The notes: a model not told the origin generated them from the letters alone. A DNA stretch of 64,000 nucleotides from Rouxiella sp. WC2420 (GCF_041200025.1 NZ_CP165628.1:2232001-2296000); one strand, 5' to 3'; shown: positions 52,070-61,604, counted from the first letter of the stretch. A program made the numbers and translations.

Positions 52070-53218
52070 GTGAATGATGCAATTCCACAACCTCAGCCGC
52101 AGTTTAAAGGTGAAAAAGTGCAAAAAGCTTTTTCCCCTCTGTTGGAAATTCGCAATTTGTCCAAGTCATTCGACGGCCAGCTTGCCGTTGATGATGTCAA
52201 TCTAACCATCTATAAAGGCGAGATATTTGCGTTGCTTGGTGCGTCAGGATGCGGGAAATCGACCCTGTTGCGCATGCTGGCCGGTTTTGAACAGCCCACG
52301 AAAGGGCAAATCGTCCTCGACGGACAGGATTTGTCGCAGGTGCCGCCTTATCAGCGACCAATCAATATGATGTTTCAGTCCTATGCGCTTTTTCCGCACA
52401 TGACGGTTGAGCAAAATATTGCCTTCGGACTCAAGCAGGACAAACTGCCTTCTGCCGAAATTAAAGCGCGGGTCGCCGAAATGCTCACTCTGGTACACAT
52501 GCAAGAGTATGCCAGACGCAAACCGCACCAGCTCTCTGGCGGGCAGCGTCAGCGCGTGGCTTTGGCTCGCAGCCTGGCCAAGCGACCAAAACTGTTGCTG
52601 CTTGACGAACCCATGGGGGCGTTGGATAAAAAGCTCCGTGACCGCATGCAGCTTGAGGTGGTGGATATCCTCGAGCGCGTGGGTGCGACCTGCGTCATGG
52701 TGACCCACGATCAGGAAGAGGCGATGACCATGGCGGGTCGTATTGCGATTATGAATCGCGGAAAATTTGTGCAAATCGGCGAGCCTGAGGAAATTTATGA
52801 GCATCCGAACAGCCGTTTTAGCGCCGAGTTTATTGGTTCGGTGAACGTATTCGAAGGGCTGCTTGAATCCCGTCAGGACGATGCACTGCTGATCCGCAGT
52901 CCAGGGTTGGTGCATCCGTTAAAAGTTTCTTCTGACGCCTCGGTGATCGACGGCGTGCCTGCATTTGTGGCGCTGCGCCCTGAAAAAATCATGCTTTGTG
53001 ATGAGGTTCCAGCCGACGGCTGCAACTTTGCGGTGGGAGAGGTAGTAAACATTGCCTACCTGGGTGACCTGTCGATTTACCACGTTAAACTGCTCAGCGG
53101 CCAGTTAATCACCGCTCAATTGCAAAACGGCCATCGCTTTCGCAAAGGCATGCCGACGTGGGGAGATGAAGTCAGCCTGTGTTGGGAAGCCGACAGCTGC
53201 GTGGTGTTGACCATTTAA
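52070..53218 (+). CDS. potG: Putrescine ABC transporter ATPase
   Basis: A 382-residue ATPase. Walker A is GASGCGKST, signature LSGGQRQR, Walker B LLLLDEPMGALD and the switch is THDQEEAM. A C-terminal TOBE regulatory domain follows (VALRPEKIMLCDE). The start is GTG at 52070, ten bases after GGAG; it gives MNDAIPQPQ, matching E. coli PotG. It lies 158 bases after potF and 15 before potH. Confidence 0.96.
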   Translation: MNDAIPQPQPQFKGEKVQKAFSPLLEIRNLSKSFDGQLAVDDVNLTIYKGEIFALLGASGCGKSTLLRMLAGFEQPTKGQIVLDGQDLSQVPPYQRPINMMFQSYALFPHMTVEQNIAFGLKQDKLPSAEIKARVAEMLTLVHMQEYARRKPHQLSGGQRQRVALARSLAKRPKLLLLDEPMGALDKKLRDRMQLEVVDILERVGATCVMVTHDQEEAMTMAGRIAIMNRGKFVQIGEPEEIYEHPNSRFSAEFIGSVNVFEGLLESRQDDALLIRSPGLVHPLKVSSDASVIDGVPAFVALRPEKIMLCDEVPADGCNFAVGEVVNIAYLGDLSIYHVKLLSGQLITAQLQNGHRFRKGMPTWGDEVSLCWEADSCVVLTI

Positions 53219-53233
53219 GTCGAGGAGATAACG

Positions 53234-54187
53234 ATGACCCTGGTAACACAAACCCCCGAGGCTAAACCTCCCGGCAAAATTCACCTGTTTTTGAGAAAAA
53301 TGCGCCAGTCACACGGCAGAAAACTGGTGATCATGCTGCCGCTGGTGTGGTTTATTCTGCTCTTCGTCTTGCCGTTTCTGATTGTGCTAAAAATCAGTTT
53401 TGCCGATATGGCGCGGGCCATTCCGCCTTATACCGACCTGATGACCTGGACCGATGGCGTGTTGGATATTGCGTTGAATTTTGGCAATTATATTCAACTC
53501 GGCAGTGACGCGCTGTATATCGAGTCGTATCTGCAATCGCTGGAAGTGGCCGCTATCTCGACGCTGCTGTGTCTGTTGATTGGTTACCCGCTGGCGTGGG
53601 CGGTGGCGCACAGTTCACCGGCGACGCGTAACATCCTGTTGCTGCTGGTGATTTTGCCTTCGTGGACTTCCTTTTTGATCCGCGTTTATGCCTGGATGGC
53701 GATTCTCAAAGACAACGGCGTGTTGAATAATTTTCTGATGTGGCTGGGCGTTATCGATCAGCCGCTGGTTATCTTGCATACCAATCTGGCGGTTTATATC
53801 GGCATCGTTTATTCATATTTGCCATTTATGGTACTGCCAATTTACACCGCCTTAACCCGCCTAGATTACTCGCTGGTTGAAGCTTCTCTTGATCTCGGTG
53901 CGAAACCCTTTAAAACCTTTATCAAGGTGATTGTGCCGTTGACCAAGAGCGGGATCATTGCCGGATCAATGCTGGTATTTATTCCGGCGGTGGGCGAGTA
54001 CGTGATCCCAGAACTGCTTGGCGGCCCGGACAGCATCATGATTGGCCGCATTTTGTGGCAGGAGTTCTTTAACAATCGCGACTGGCCTGTAGCTTCAGCG
54101 GTGGCCGTGGTGATGTTATTGCTGCTGATTATGCCGATCCTTTGGTTCCACAAATATCAGAATAAAGAACTGGGGGATAAACCATGA
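53234..54187 (+). CDS. potH: Putrescine ABC transporter permease PotH
   Basis: A 317-residue inner membrane permease with six helices. The EAA loop is VEASLDLGAKPFKTFIKVIVPLTKSG, which docks on PotG. The N-terminal 35 residues are cytoplasmic. Close to E. coli PotH (317). Stop and the potI start overlap as ATGA, ensuring equal translation of the heterodimer partners. Confidence 0.96.
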   Translation: MTLVTQTPEAKPPGKIHLFLRKMRQSHGRKLVIMLPLVWFILLFVLPFLIVLKISFADMARAIPPYTDLMTWTDGVLDIALNFGNYIQLGSDALYIESYLQSLEVAAISTLLCLLIGYPLAWAVAHSSPATRNILLLLVILPSWTSFLIRVYAWMAILKDNGVLNNFLMWLGVIDQPLVILHTNLAVYIGIVYSYLPFMVLPIYTALTRLDYSLVEASLDLGAKPFKTFIKVIVPLTKSGIIAGSMLVFIPAVGEYVIPELLGGPDSIMIGRILWQEFFNNRDWPVASAVAVVMLLLLIMPILWFHKYQNKELGDKP

Positions 54188-55029
54188 ATCCGTTACCCGT
54201 GGTGCGCTCACCGTGGCGAATCCTTATTTTGGTGCTGGGTTTTGCCTTCCTGTATGCCCCGATGCTAATTCTGGTGATCTATTCTTTTAACAGCTCAAAA
54301 CTGGTGACTGTCTGGGCGGGTTGGTCAACGCAGTGGTATAGCGCATTGTTTCACGATTCCGCGATGATTGGCGCGGTGAGCATGAGCCTGACCATTGCCA
54401 CCGCGGCAGCCAGCATGGCGGTGGTGGTGGGGACGTTGGCGGCCGTGGTGATGGTGCGCTATGGCCGTTTCAAAGGCTCTACCGGCTTTGCATTTATGCT
54501 CACTGCGCCATTGGTGATGCCTGATGTGATTACCGGGCTGGCACTGTTACTGCTGTTTGTGGCCATGGGCCACACGTTAGGCTGGCCGAGCGAGCGCGGG
54601 ATGTTCACCATCTGGCTGGCGCACGTCACCTTTTGCAGTGCCTACGTCGCAGTGGTGGTCTCGGCGCGATTGCGCGAACTGGACCGTTCAATCGAAGAGG
54701 CGGCACTGGACCTCGGCGCGACACCGCTAAAAGTGTTTTTTATCATCACCATTCCGATGATTGCTCCGGCGTTGGTATCCGGCTGGCTGCTGGCATTCAC
54801 CCTGTCGCTGGATGATTTGGTGATTGCCAGCTTTGTTGCCGGGCCGGGTTCGACCACCTTGCCGATGTTGGTTTTCGCCAGCGTGCGTTTGGGCACTAAT
54901 CCGGAAATAAACGCGCTGGCTACCCTGATTCTGCTGGTGGTGGGGATTATCGGCGTGATTGCCTGGTGGTTTATGCATCGCGCCGAAAAGCAGCGGGTTA
55001 AAGACTTACAGCGTGCCGCGCGGCATTAA
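54184..55029 (+). CDS. potI: Putrescine ABC transporter permease PotI
   Basis: A 281-residue six-helix partner of PotH. The EAA loop is IEEAALDLGATPLKVFFIITIPMIAPAL. It equals E. coli PotI in length. Last gene of the pot operon; ybjO, found next in E. coli, is absent and rlmC follows after 116 bases. Confidence 0.96.
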   Translation: MNPLPVVRSPWRILILVLGFAFLYAPMLILVIYSFNSSKLVTVWAGWSTQWYSALFHDSAMIGAVSMSLTIATAAASMAVVVGTLAAVVMVRYGRFKGSTGFAFMLTAPLVMPDVITGLALLLLFVAMGHTLGWPSERGMFTIWLAHVTFCSAYVAVVVSARLRELDRSIEEAALDLGATPLKVFFIITIPMIAPALVSGWLLAFTLSLDDLVIASFVAGPGSTTLPMLVFASVRLGTNPEINALATLILLVVGIIGVIAWWFMHRAEKQRVKDLQRAARH

Positions 55030-55145
55030 ATATTCCCGCTTAAGATTTCCCATGCGATAAATGAGCCTTTGATTGCGCGCGGTGTTACAATCCGCGCCAA
55101 CTTTTTAACTGCCCGATCAAGCTATCGCGATAACGGTCCTTATTT

Positions 55146-56276
55146 ATGCATTGCGCGCAATACACCGCCGGAACCTGCCGGTCCTGCCAGTGGCTGGAAA
55201 AACCCTATGCCACTCAGCTCAGTGATAAACAGCAAAATCTTGCCGATCTGCTTGCCGATTTTACTGTGGGCGAATGGCGCGAGCCGGTCGCAGGCAAGCA
55301 GCAGGCATTTCGTAACAAAGCCAAAATGGTGGTGAGCGGCAGCGTTGAGCGGCCACTGCTGGGCATGCTGCATCGTGATGGCACGCCGGTAGATTTATGC
55401 GATTGCCCGTTATATCCCTCGAGCTTCAGTGACGTATTTCAGCATCTTAAAACCTTTATCGCCCGTGCAGGATTAACGCCTTACAACGTAGCGCGCAAAC
55501 GTGGCGAACTCAAACACCTGCTGCTGACCGAAAGCCAGTACAACGGCGGGCTGATGCTGCGCTTCGTACTCCGTTCTGAAACCAAGCTGGTCCAACTGCG
55601 CGCGGCGCTGCCGTGGTTGATGCAGCAGGTGCCCGCGTTGCAGGTAATATCGGCAAATATTCAGCCGATACACATGGCGATTCTGGAGGGGGATCGTGAA
55701 ATCCCTCTCACCAGCCAGCAGGCGCTGGAAGAACACTTCAATCAGGTGCCGTTGTTTATCCGCCCGCAAAGTTTTTTCCAGACTAATCCACAGGTTGCTG
55801 CTGCGCTGTACGCTACCGCAAGAGATTGGGTGGCGGAAAGGGAGATTGCCAGCATGTGGGATCTGTTCTGTGGCGTCGGTGGCTTTGGATTACACTGCGC
55901 CAAACCTGAAACCAGGCTCACGGGCATTGAAATCAGCGCCGAGGCGATTGTATGTGCCAAAATTTCGGCCGAGCGTCTGGGATTAAAGCAAGTTGAATTT
56001 AAAGCGCTGGACTCTACCGGTTTTGCCACTGGGCATGACGCCGTGCCGGAGTTGGTGCTGGTTAATCCACCGCGCAGGGGAATTGGCAGTGAATTGTGTC
56101 GCTATCTTGATGAGATGGCACCGCCAAGATTGCTTTACTCGAGTTGTAATGCTCAGACAATGGCCAAGGATTTAGCCGAGCTAAAAAACTATCGTATTGA
56201 ACGTGTACAGTTGTTCGATATGTTTCCACATACTGCCCACTATGAAGTTTTGACCTTACTTATTCGTAATAATTAG
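55146..56276 (+). CDS. rlmC: 23S rRNA (uracil747-C5)-methyltransferase
   Basis: A 376-residue Fe-S SAM methyltransferase that makes m5U747 in 23S rRNA. The four cluster cysteines are present: Cys3, Cys11, Cys14 in CRSCQW and Cys87 in [12 protein letters not shown] motif [14 protein letters not shown] and the catalytic cysteine in [13 protein letters not shown] follow. It matches E. coli RlmC (375) throughout, with the same ending [11 protein letters not shown]. Formerly rumB/ybjF. Confidence 0.96.
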   Translation: MHCAQYTAGTCRSCQWLEKPYATQLSDKQQNLADLLADFTVGEWREPVAGKQQAFRNKAKMVVSGSVERPLLGMLHRDGTPVDLCDCPLYPSSFSDVFQHLKTFIARAGLTPYNVARKRGELKHLLLTESQYNGGLMLRFVLRSETKLVQLRAALPWLMQQVPALQVISANIQPIHMAILEGDREIPLTSQQALEEHFNQVPLFIRPQSFFQTNPQVAAALYATARDWVAEREIASMWDLFCGVGGFGLHCAKPETRLTGIEISAEAIVCAKISAERLGLKQVEFKALDSTGFATGHDAVPELVLVNPPRRGIGSELCRYLDEMAPPRLLYSSCNAQTMAKDLAELKNYRIERVQLFDMFPHTAHYEVLTLLIRNN

Positions 56277-56335
56277 CGGCTCTATGCGCATCAGAACAGC
56301 CGCTAAAAAATAACCCACTAGCCAGTGACCTGCAT

Positions 56336-56512
56336 TTAGAACAGAGAGAACAACATCACTACCGGCAGGCTCATTGGCCAGGTTAACCCGATAATTCCTG
56401 AGGTTAGCAAACGAATTTTGATTGTGTCACGGCTCACCAGCAAGGTGAAAATTGCGCCGATTGCTAATCCACCCCAGTAAATAGTTTTAATTGCTTCCCA
56501 CCACAAATGCAC
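56336..56512 (-). CDS. GhoT/OrtT-family small membrane toxin
   Basis: A 58-residue protein with GTG start at 56512, AGGAG five bases upstream. It has two hydrophobic helices, about 8-27 and 38-56. The C-terminal block GIIGLTWPMSLPVVMLFSLF is nearly the same as the end of E. coli GhoT and OrtT, where that block (TWPMS-PVALLFSLF) is the family hallmark, and SRDTIKIRLL matches the SHEKTHIRLL loop. Such proteins insert in the inner membrane, dissipate the proton motive force and favour persistence. GhoT is controlled by the mRNA-cutting antitoxin GhoS; no GhoS-like gene is adjacent, so this resembles the orphan OrtT arrangement. Convergent with rlmC. It is easily missed because of its size and start codon. 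Confidence 0.85.
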   Translation of the reverse strand: MHLWWEAIKTIYWGGLAIGAIFTLLVSRDTIKIRLLTSGIIGLTWPMSLPVVMLFSLF

Positions 56513-56835
56513 GATAACTCCTAATTTTAATAAACCTCAACGAATGCGGGTCATTCTATGCGGTTAACATTTTGCAATCAATTGGTAAGTGATTATGTTC
56601 ACAAATTTACAAAGTAACTAAAATGTTAATAATAAGTTTCAGAATTACTTTAGTTAAAATTTCAATATAAGCACAACTTTTTGGGAAGTTTGGCAGCGTA
56701 AACGTTTGCCTAGGCATAAACATCGCTTGTCCGATACTTACCTACTGGTTTAAGCTGTGGTGTAAAGATTGAAAATCTTTGAACAAAAGGCACAAAGAGG
56801 CCATCCGAAGTTTTCACTATTTTTGGAAGTGAATT
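56513..56835. other. Divergent region between the GhoT/OrtT gene and fliZ
   Basis: 323 AT-rich bases with both promoters. TCCGATAC at 56731-56738 resembles a sigma-28 -10, but no -35 lies at the right distance. No fliA is present upstream of fliZ. Confidence 0.45.
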
Positions 56836-57372
56836 ATGCCAGCGGGATCTAAAAAACGGCCTTTAAGCCGATATCTTAAAGATTATAAGCATACCCAGAC
56901 GAACTGTTCCCAATGTGGAAAAGAGCTGGACAGAATGGCTTTGGTTTTTCGTGGTCAGATTATTAACAAAAACGCGATTTCCAAAATGGATCAACTTATT
57001 GACGATGAGCTATGGGGCGATCTTTCTAAGGATTTATTGGCCTTGTGCCGCTTTTGTAGTGAGATTTCCTTTAATAGCACTTATCACTATTTCGAAATTG
57101 TCGCCTTTAAGCAGTATCTTTTCGAACAGACAGACATGAACCACAGCACGGTGCGTGAATATGTCGTTCGCCTGCGCAGGCTGGATGAAATTTTGACCGC
57201 CAGTGATTATCCGCAGGATAAAATTGCCGACAAAAATATACACCAGCGAATTGTTGAAGATGTTCCTTTAGCCGTTACCGATAACTACCGGATTGCCTTA
57301 AGGAAATATGACCAGTTCCTTGCCTGGCAAAGTGAAATGCCTTCAGACGGTATTTATACCGAACAGGCTTGA
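56836..57372 (+). CDS. fliZ: FliZ-family flagellar/stationary-phase regulator
   Basis: A 178-residue DNA-binding regulator, close to E. coli FliZ (183). KRPLSRYLKDYKHTQTNC and RMALVFRG..INKNAISKMD match the N-terminus. Two Cys pairs, Cys24/Cys27 and Cys71/Cys74, may bind metal. The core-binding part contains EQTDMNHSTVREYVVRLRRLDE, the helix said to mimic the sigma-S DNA-recognition helix. FliZ represses sigma-S promoters and links motility to curli control. In E. coli fliZ is cotranscribed with fliA; here no fliA lies upstream. dcyD follows as in the fliA-fliZ-tcyJ-dcyD order, with tcyJ moved. Confidence 0.92.
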   Translation: MPAGSKKRPLSRYLKDYKHTQTNCSQCGKELDRMALVFRGQIINKNAISKMDQLIDDELWGDLSKDLLALCRFCSEISFNSTYHYFEIVAFKQYLFEQTDMNHSTVREYVVRLRRLDEILTASDYPQDKIADKNIHQRIVEDVPLAVTDNYRIALRKYDQFLAWQSEMPSDGIYTEQA

Positions 57373-57410
57373 TTGCCTGTAAGATTTACAGATAAAGTTA
57401 TTCCTAAACC

Positions 57411-57440
57411 AAGCAGGTATCTTTGATGCCTGCTTTTTTT
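57411..57440 (+). terminator. Intrinsic terminator after fliZ
   Basis: A 10-base stem AGCAGGTATC/GATGCCTGCT with one wobble, TTT loop, and a run of T. It separates fliZ from dcyD. Confidence 0.9.
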
Positions 57441-57518
57441 GTGTCGCAAACTGATATAATAGAACAATACTTTTTCTTTGAAATGCATCAGCCTAAAACT
57501 TAGCTTCGGGGGATCACC

Positions 57519-58538
57519 GTGCCTTCATCTTTGCCTGACTCATCTTCACTTGCCGTCTTGAAACATCAATTAGAAAGCTTTTCCCGTATTGATTTGGTAG
57601 GAAACAGCACACCGCTGGAACGATTAAATCGTCTTTCAGACTTTGTAGGGCGCGATATTTACATTAAACGTGACGATGTCACGCCGCTGGCGCTTGGTGG
57701 TAACAAGTTGAGAAAACTTGAGTTTTTAGCTGCAGCTGCCATTGAAGAAGGGGCGGATACACTGATCACTGCTGGAGCTATTCAGTCAAACCACGTGCGC
57801 CAAACGGCGGCAGTCGCGGCAAAGCTGGGCCTTAAATGCCTGGCTTTACTGGAAAATCCAATCGGCACCGATGCTGAAAACTATCTCAACAACGGCAACC
57901 GCCTGCTTCTGGACTTGTTCAATACCGAAGTGGTGATGTGCGATGGCCTCTATGATCCCATGGCACAAATGGCCGAACAGGCAACGCTGCTCGAAGCTCA
58001 GGGATTCCGTCCGTACATTATTCCGGTGGGCGGTTCAAATGCGCTTGGCGCATTGGGTTACGTTCAGTGTGCCATTGAGATTGCCGAGCAAAGTTCTGCT
58101 GGCTTCGTAGATTTCAGTGCGGTAGTCGTCGCCTCTGGTAGTGCGGGAACTCACGCGGGCTTGGCCGTGGCAATGCGTGAGCTGATGCCAACCACGCAAT
58201 TGATAGGCGTGACGGTGTCACGTAAAGCCGACGATCAGCGCCCCAAAGTTGAATTGCTTTCGAAAGAACTCATGGCTTTGCTTGAGATTGAAGGAGATGT
58301 CCCCACCGTCAATCTTTGGGATGACTATTTTGCACCGCGCTACGGCGAGCCTAACAAGGAAGGTCTGGCGGCTATCAAGCTGCTGGCCGAAATGGAGGCG
58401 ATGTTGCTTGATCCGGTTTATACCGGCAAAGCGATGGCAGGGCTGCTAGATGCCCTCGAACGCCAAATAATTCCTGGAGATGGTCCGATTTTATTTGTGC
58501 ATACGGGTGGCTCACCGGCGTTGTTTGCTTATCTTTGA
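57519..58538 (+). CDS. dcyD: D-cysteine desulfhydrase
   Basis: PLP enzyme splitting D-cysteine into pyruvate, ammonia and hydrogen sulfide. The 339 residues are a little longer than E. coli DcyD (328), the extra part at the N-terminus. The PLP lysine is Lys63 in [10 protein letters not shown]. Substrate-loop [21 protein letters not shown] and phosphate-binding [11 protein letters not shown] are intact, as is the closing [12 protein letters not shown]. The start is GTG at 57519, seven bases after GGGGGA. It works with tcyJLN, which import cystine and D-cysteine. Confidence 0.94.
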   Translation: MPSSLPDSSSLAVLKHQLESFSRIDLVGNSTPLERLNRLSDFVGRDIYIKRDDVTPLALGGNKLRKLEFLAAAAIEEGADTLITAGAIQSNHVRQTAAVAAKLGLKCLALLENPIGTDAENYLNNGNRLLLDLFNTEVVMCDGLYDPMAQMAEQATLLEAQGFRPYIIPVGGSNALGALGYVQCAIEIAEQSSAGFVDFSAVVVASGSAGTHAGLAVAMRELMPTTQLIGVTVSRKADDQRPKVELLSKELMALLEIEGDVPTVNLWDDYFAPRYGEPNKEGLAAIKLLAEMEAMLLDPVYTGKAMAGLLDALERQIIPGDGPILFVHTGGSPALFAYL

Positions 58539-58548
58539 AACTAAGATC

Positions 58549-58594
58549 AATGAATTAGAGAGACAAAGTATTCGGCTCTTTTCTAATTCATTGG
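58549..58594. repeat. Inverted repeat downstream of dcyD
   Basis: CAATGAATTAGA and its reverse complement TCTAATTCATTG lie 22 bases apart. Another AATTCATTGATT occurs near 58607. It may end the dcyD transcript but has no T tract. Confidence 0.6.
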
Positions 58595-58684
58595 TCGTGC
58601 TGTTCAAATTCATTGATTTTACTTTTCAAATTATTTGAATGACTGGCCTTGTTACATTATTGATTGAAAATTGCCCCACTCGCT

Positions 58685-58717
58685 TAAAAAACGGTCAGTC
58701 GATGAGACTGCCCGTTT
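58685..58717 (-). terminator. Probable terminator of lldD
   Basis: Minus strand: AAACGG-CAGTC/GACTG-CCGTTT with one mismatch, followed by T. 25 bases past lldD. Confidence 0.8.
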
Positions 58718-58741
58718 ACACTTTTGCCCTAAGTCGCTGAA

Positions 58742-59899
58742 TTACCCTTTTAATAAAGCTTTGCTTTCCTGTACCAACATATCTGCGCTAATTTCTCCGA
58801 TAGTCTTTGCCCCGGTCAGCGTCATCGCCACTTTCATTTCTTTTTCAATCAGCGTCAGCAGGTTTTCGACTCCACGCTGACCGTGCGTCGCAAGCGCGTA
58901 AAGGTAGGCGCGACCAAGCAATACGGTGTCCGCTCCCAAAGCTATCATGCGTACCACGTCTAATCCGTTTCGCACGCCGCTGTCGGCCAGAATAGTAATG
59001 TCGCCCTTTACCGCGTCGGCGATCGCCGGTAACGCCCGCGCAGTAGAAGGAACGCCATCGAGCTGCCGGCCACCGTGGTTGGAAACCACAATACCGTCGG
59101 CCCCAAAACGCACGGCATCGCGTGCATCTTCTTCGTCAAGAATTCCTTTGATAACCATAGGCCCATCCCAAAACTCGCGGATCCATTCGAGGTCTTTCCA
59201 GGAGATCGAAGGGTCAAAGTTGCTGGCAAGCCAGCCAATGTAATCTTCCAGTCCGGTGGGTTTACCAAGATAAGTCGAGATGTTGCCGAGATCGTGTGGC
59301 CGACCGTTCACGCCGACATCCCATGCCCACTGTGGATGGGTTACCGATTGCCAGTAGCGACGCATTGCCGCGTTTGGGCCGCTCATTCCCGAGTGGGCAT
59401 CACGATAGCGCGCTCCGGGCGTTGGCATATCGACGGTAAATACCAGCGTCGAGCAGCCCGCAGCCTTGGCGCGTTCTAACGCATTGCGCATAAAGCCACG
59501 ATCGCGCAGCACATAAAGCTGAAACCACATCGGGCGGCTAATTTCCGGGGTAACTTCCTCAATCGGGCACACCGATACGGTGGAAAGGGTAAAGGGAATA
59601 CCTTTGTTGGCTGCCGCACGCGCCGCCTGGACCTCACCTCGTCTGGCGTACATGCCACACAGGCCAACTGGCGCCAAGGCAATCGGCATCGACAGCGTTT
59701 CATTAAACAGTTTGGTTTCGAGATTGAGATCCGACATATTTTTCAGTACGCGCTGGCGCAGGGCAATCTGCGAGAGATCCTCAACGTTATGCCTGAGTGT
59801 CGATTCGGTGTAAGAACCGCCGTCAATATAGTGAAAAAGAAACGGGGGCAGAATGCGCTGTGCCGCAGGGCGATAGTCACTTGAGGCTGAAATAATCAT
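58742..59899 (-). CDS. lldD: L-lactate dehydrogenase (FMN, quinone-linked)
   Basis: Membrane-associated FMN alpha-hydroxy-acid oxidase that turns L-lactate to pyruvate and passes electrons to quinones. The 385 residues are near E. coli LldD (396) with a shorter C-terminal tail. [24 protein letters not shown], the FMN phosphate site [13 protein letters not shown] and catalytic His in [13 protein letters not shown] are intact. Transcribed after lldR, 28 bases downstream. In E. coli lldP precedes; it is missing here. Confidence 0.95.
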   Translation of the reverse strand: MIISASSDYRPAAQRILPPFLFHYIDGGSYTESTLRHNVEDLSQIALRQRVLKNMSDLNLETKLFNETLSMPIALAPVGLCGMYARRGEVQAARAAANKGIPFTLSTVSVCPIEEVTPEISRPMWFQLYVLRDRGFMRNALERAKAAGCSTLVFTVDMPTPGARYRDAHSGMSGPNAAMRRYWQSVTHPQWAWDVGVNGRPHDLGNISTYLGKPTGLEDYIGWLASNFDPSISWKDLEWIREFWDGPMVIKGILDEEDARDAVRFGADGIVVSNHGGRQLDGVPSTARALPAIADAVKGDITILADSGVRNGLDVVRMIALGADTVLLGRAYLYALATHGQRGVENLLTLIEKEMKVAMTLTGAKTIGEISADMLVQESKALLKG

Positions 59900-59927
59900 T
59901 GCAGAATTCCTTTAATTTCCATTTTCT

Positions 59928-60692
59928 CTATTTCTCCTGGCCGGGCAGGCGGGTAATGCGGGCCTGTCTGGCCTCGTCTTCATCAAGCGTTTTTAACGTC
60001 GAATGAACAAAACTGATGTGTTCCATGGCTGCCTCGCGGGCGCGCACCGCATCACCATCCAGAATGGCCTCAAGCAAGGCGCGATGCTGTTCGGTTAATC
60101 GGGCAAAAATAGTTTGCTGGCTGTACATGCGTTGGCGGCTTTGTCTTACCGAGGATTGCAGCAATTCGAAAAATCCGCGCATTGTCTGTAACAGCACCAC
60201 GTTGTGAGAAGCGGCAGCAATGGCCAAATGAAAACGGACATCTGCCTGAGCAGCCCATTGAGGATTTTCGTTTTCGTTTAGCATCAAGGTGGCATCAAAA
60301 GCGGACTGCAATAGTTCTTTGTCGGCCTCGGTGGCACGAAGAGCTGCATGCCATGCGGTACTGGCCTCAATCGAATGTCTGGCTTCGAGAATGTCGTAAC
60401 GATACTCGGGGTCCTGATTGACCAGATTACGCAAAGGCTCGACGATTTGTGTTTGCGCCCAGAGAGGCGGCTGCTCGCGTAAAAAAGTTCCGCCTCCCGG
60501 CCGACGTAATAGCAGGCCCTCACTGCTAAGTTGTGAAATAGCCTCCCGCAGTGAGGATCTTGATACCCCGAGCAAAGTTGCCAGCTGGCGTTCTGCAGGC
60601 AAGCGCGCACCGGGTAAAAGCTGTTGCCGGGCAATAAATAAATTCAAACGTTCGGCTAGCTTGGCTGTGTGATGCACTTGGGGGGCAGACAT
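59928..60692 (-). CDS. lldR: GntR/FCD-family regulator of L-lactate genes
   Basis: A 254-residue regulator close to E. coli LldR (258). The wHTH LPAERQLATLLGVSRSSLREAISQLSSEGLLLRRPGGGTF is at about 30-70, given in short: AERQLA, SRSSLREAI, GGGTF. The FCD effector domain has DILEARHSIEAST, ADVRFHLAIAAASHN and EQHRALLEAI..HISFVHSTLK, with His residues for metal. The ATG at 60692 with AGGAG upstream is preferred over a TTG at 60695. Two TTGGT..ACCAA palindromes upstream are likely its operators. First gene of lldRD. Confidence 0.93.
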   Translation of the reverse strand: MSAPQVHHTAKLAERLNLFIARQQLLPGARLPAERQLATLLGVSRSSLREAISQLSSEGLLLRRPGGGTFLREQPPLWAQTQIVEPLRNLVNQDPEYRYDILEARHSIEASTAWHAALRATEADKELLQSAFDATLMLNENENPQWAAQADVRFHLAIAAASHNVVLLQTMRGFFELLQSSVRQSRQRMYSQQTIFARLTEQHRALLEAILDGDAVRAREAAMEHISFVHSTLKTLDEDEARQARITRLPGQEK

Positions 60693-60720
60693 CAATGACT
60701 CCTGGGAATTTTGTAACTGC

Positions 60721-60733
60721 TTGGTCAGACCAA
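60721..60733. promoter_or_regulatory. Probable LldR operator 1
   Basis: TTGGTCAGACCAA, a perfect 13-base palindrome 29 bases before lldR. GntR/FCD regulators such as LldR and PdhR recognise TTGGT-N3-ACCAA. Confidence 0.78.
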
Positions 60734-60863
60734 AGCAGGCGGCGTAGCTTGATTAACTGAAGTAGTTTGATTAAGTGAAATTGTTAAGGAGTTGTTCTTA
60801 TTATGCAAGGTGATGGCCGGTGGGGATTCGGTTTCTGCGATCTTAATTGGCTTTTAAATACTA

Positions 60864-60876
60864 TTGGTAGGACCAA
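60864..60876. promoter_or_regulatory. Probable LldR operator 2
   Basis: TTGGTAGGACCAA, the same half-sites, 143 bases (centre to centre) from operator 1. In E. coli the lld operon also has two operators flanking the promoter. Confidence 0.75.
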
Positions 60877-61009
60877 GAGCGAACTGTTAGGGGCGGCGGT
60901 AATAAAGAGCGCGCCAATTTGAGCGGCTTAATTTCTCCCAATACTGTGTTAGTCATCACGCAGCAAAGGTTCAAGAAAAAAACAAAGCTGAAAAACCATC
61001 TACACTTTT

Positions 61010-61047
61010 AATGTCACAGCTAAAAAGTAATGTCACAGCTAAAAAGT
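61010..61047. repeat. Perfect tandem duplication of 19 bases
   Basis: The unit AATGTCACAGCTAAAAAGT occurs twice without a gap (61010-61028 and 61029-61047), followed by a third AATG. It lies 56 bases before the lipoprotein gene, so it could lengthen its leader or promoter. Confidence 0.95.
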
Positions 61048-61102
61048 AATGAGATCGGCAACCTGTGTGAACTGAATAACTGACCAAACCAAGGAGTTGT
61101 GT

Positions 61103-61330
61103 ATGAAAAAGGCATTTGTTATATCACTGACCGCTTTGCTGTCTGTTGCTGCTTTGACAGGATGCACGCGAACAAGTTATGCGATTCACACTAATGATGC
61201 TCGAACCATCATCAGTGACGGCAAACCGAAAGACACTGATACGGGTATGCTGGGTTATACCGATGCATGGGGTAAAAAACAGCAAATCAATAAAGCCGAA
61301 GTTAAAGAAGTTTCCGAACTTCCAAACTAA
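61103..61330 (+). CDS. Small lipoprotein of the YgdI/YgdR family (DUF903)
   Basis: A 75-residue lipoprotein. The signal sequence MKKAFVISLTALLSVAALTGC ends in the lipobox LTGC, with the lipid-attachment Cys at about residue 21. The mature 54 residues, with ISDGKPKDTDTGMLGYTDAWGKKQQIN in two parts, form the small SH3-like beta fold of this family. Function unknown. The ATG at 61103 follows AAGGAG by six bases. It lies between lldR and tcyJ and seems to be a single gene. Confidence 0.9.
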   Translation: MKKAFVISLTALLSVAALTGCTRTSYAIHTNDARTIISDGKPKDTDTGMLGYTDAWGKKQQINKAEVKEVSELPN

Positions 61331-61334
61331 AGTC

Positions 61335-61356
61335 AAAGCTGCCTGCGGGCAGCTTT
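61335..61356 (+). terminator. Terminator of the lipoprotein gene
   Basis: AAAGCTGCC/GGCAGCTTT, a 9-base stem with a four-base loop, 4 bases after the stop. The T tract is short. Confidence 0.7.
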
Positions 61357-61604
61357 CATTTGTATATCTAAATGTATATATCCAAAAAACTTCCCCATTA
61401 TTCCAATCCTTTGTACTTTCATTTGACAACCATGAGCGCCATTGACTATCTAGCACGGTTAACTGCTTACAACCTAGCGTAACGCCTGATGTTGCTATAA
61501 TCTGATAAGATTAAATATCTTATAATGATAAGATTTTGCCGTTTTCCTAGTGAATAATTTACTCTAATAAAATAGTTGCCAACAAAATGAACAATGAGGT
61601 GAGT

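Noticed and set aside
56720..56740. TCCGATAC as a sigma-28 promoter -10 before fliZ
   Set aside because: No TAAA-type -35 at the required spacing.
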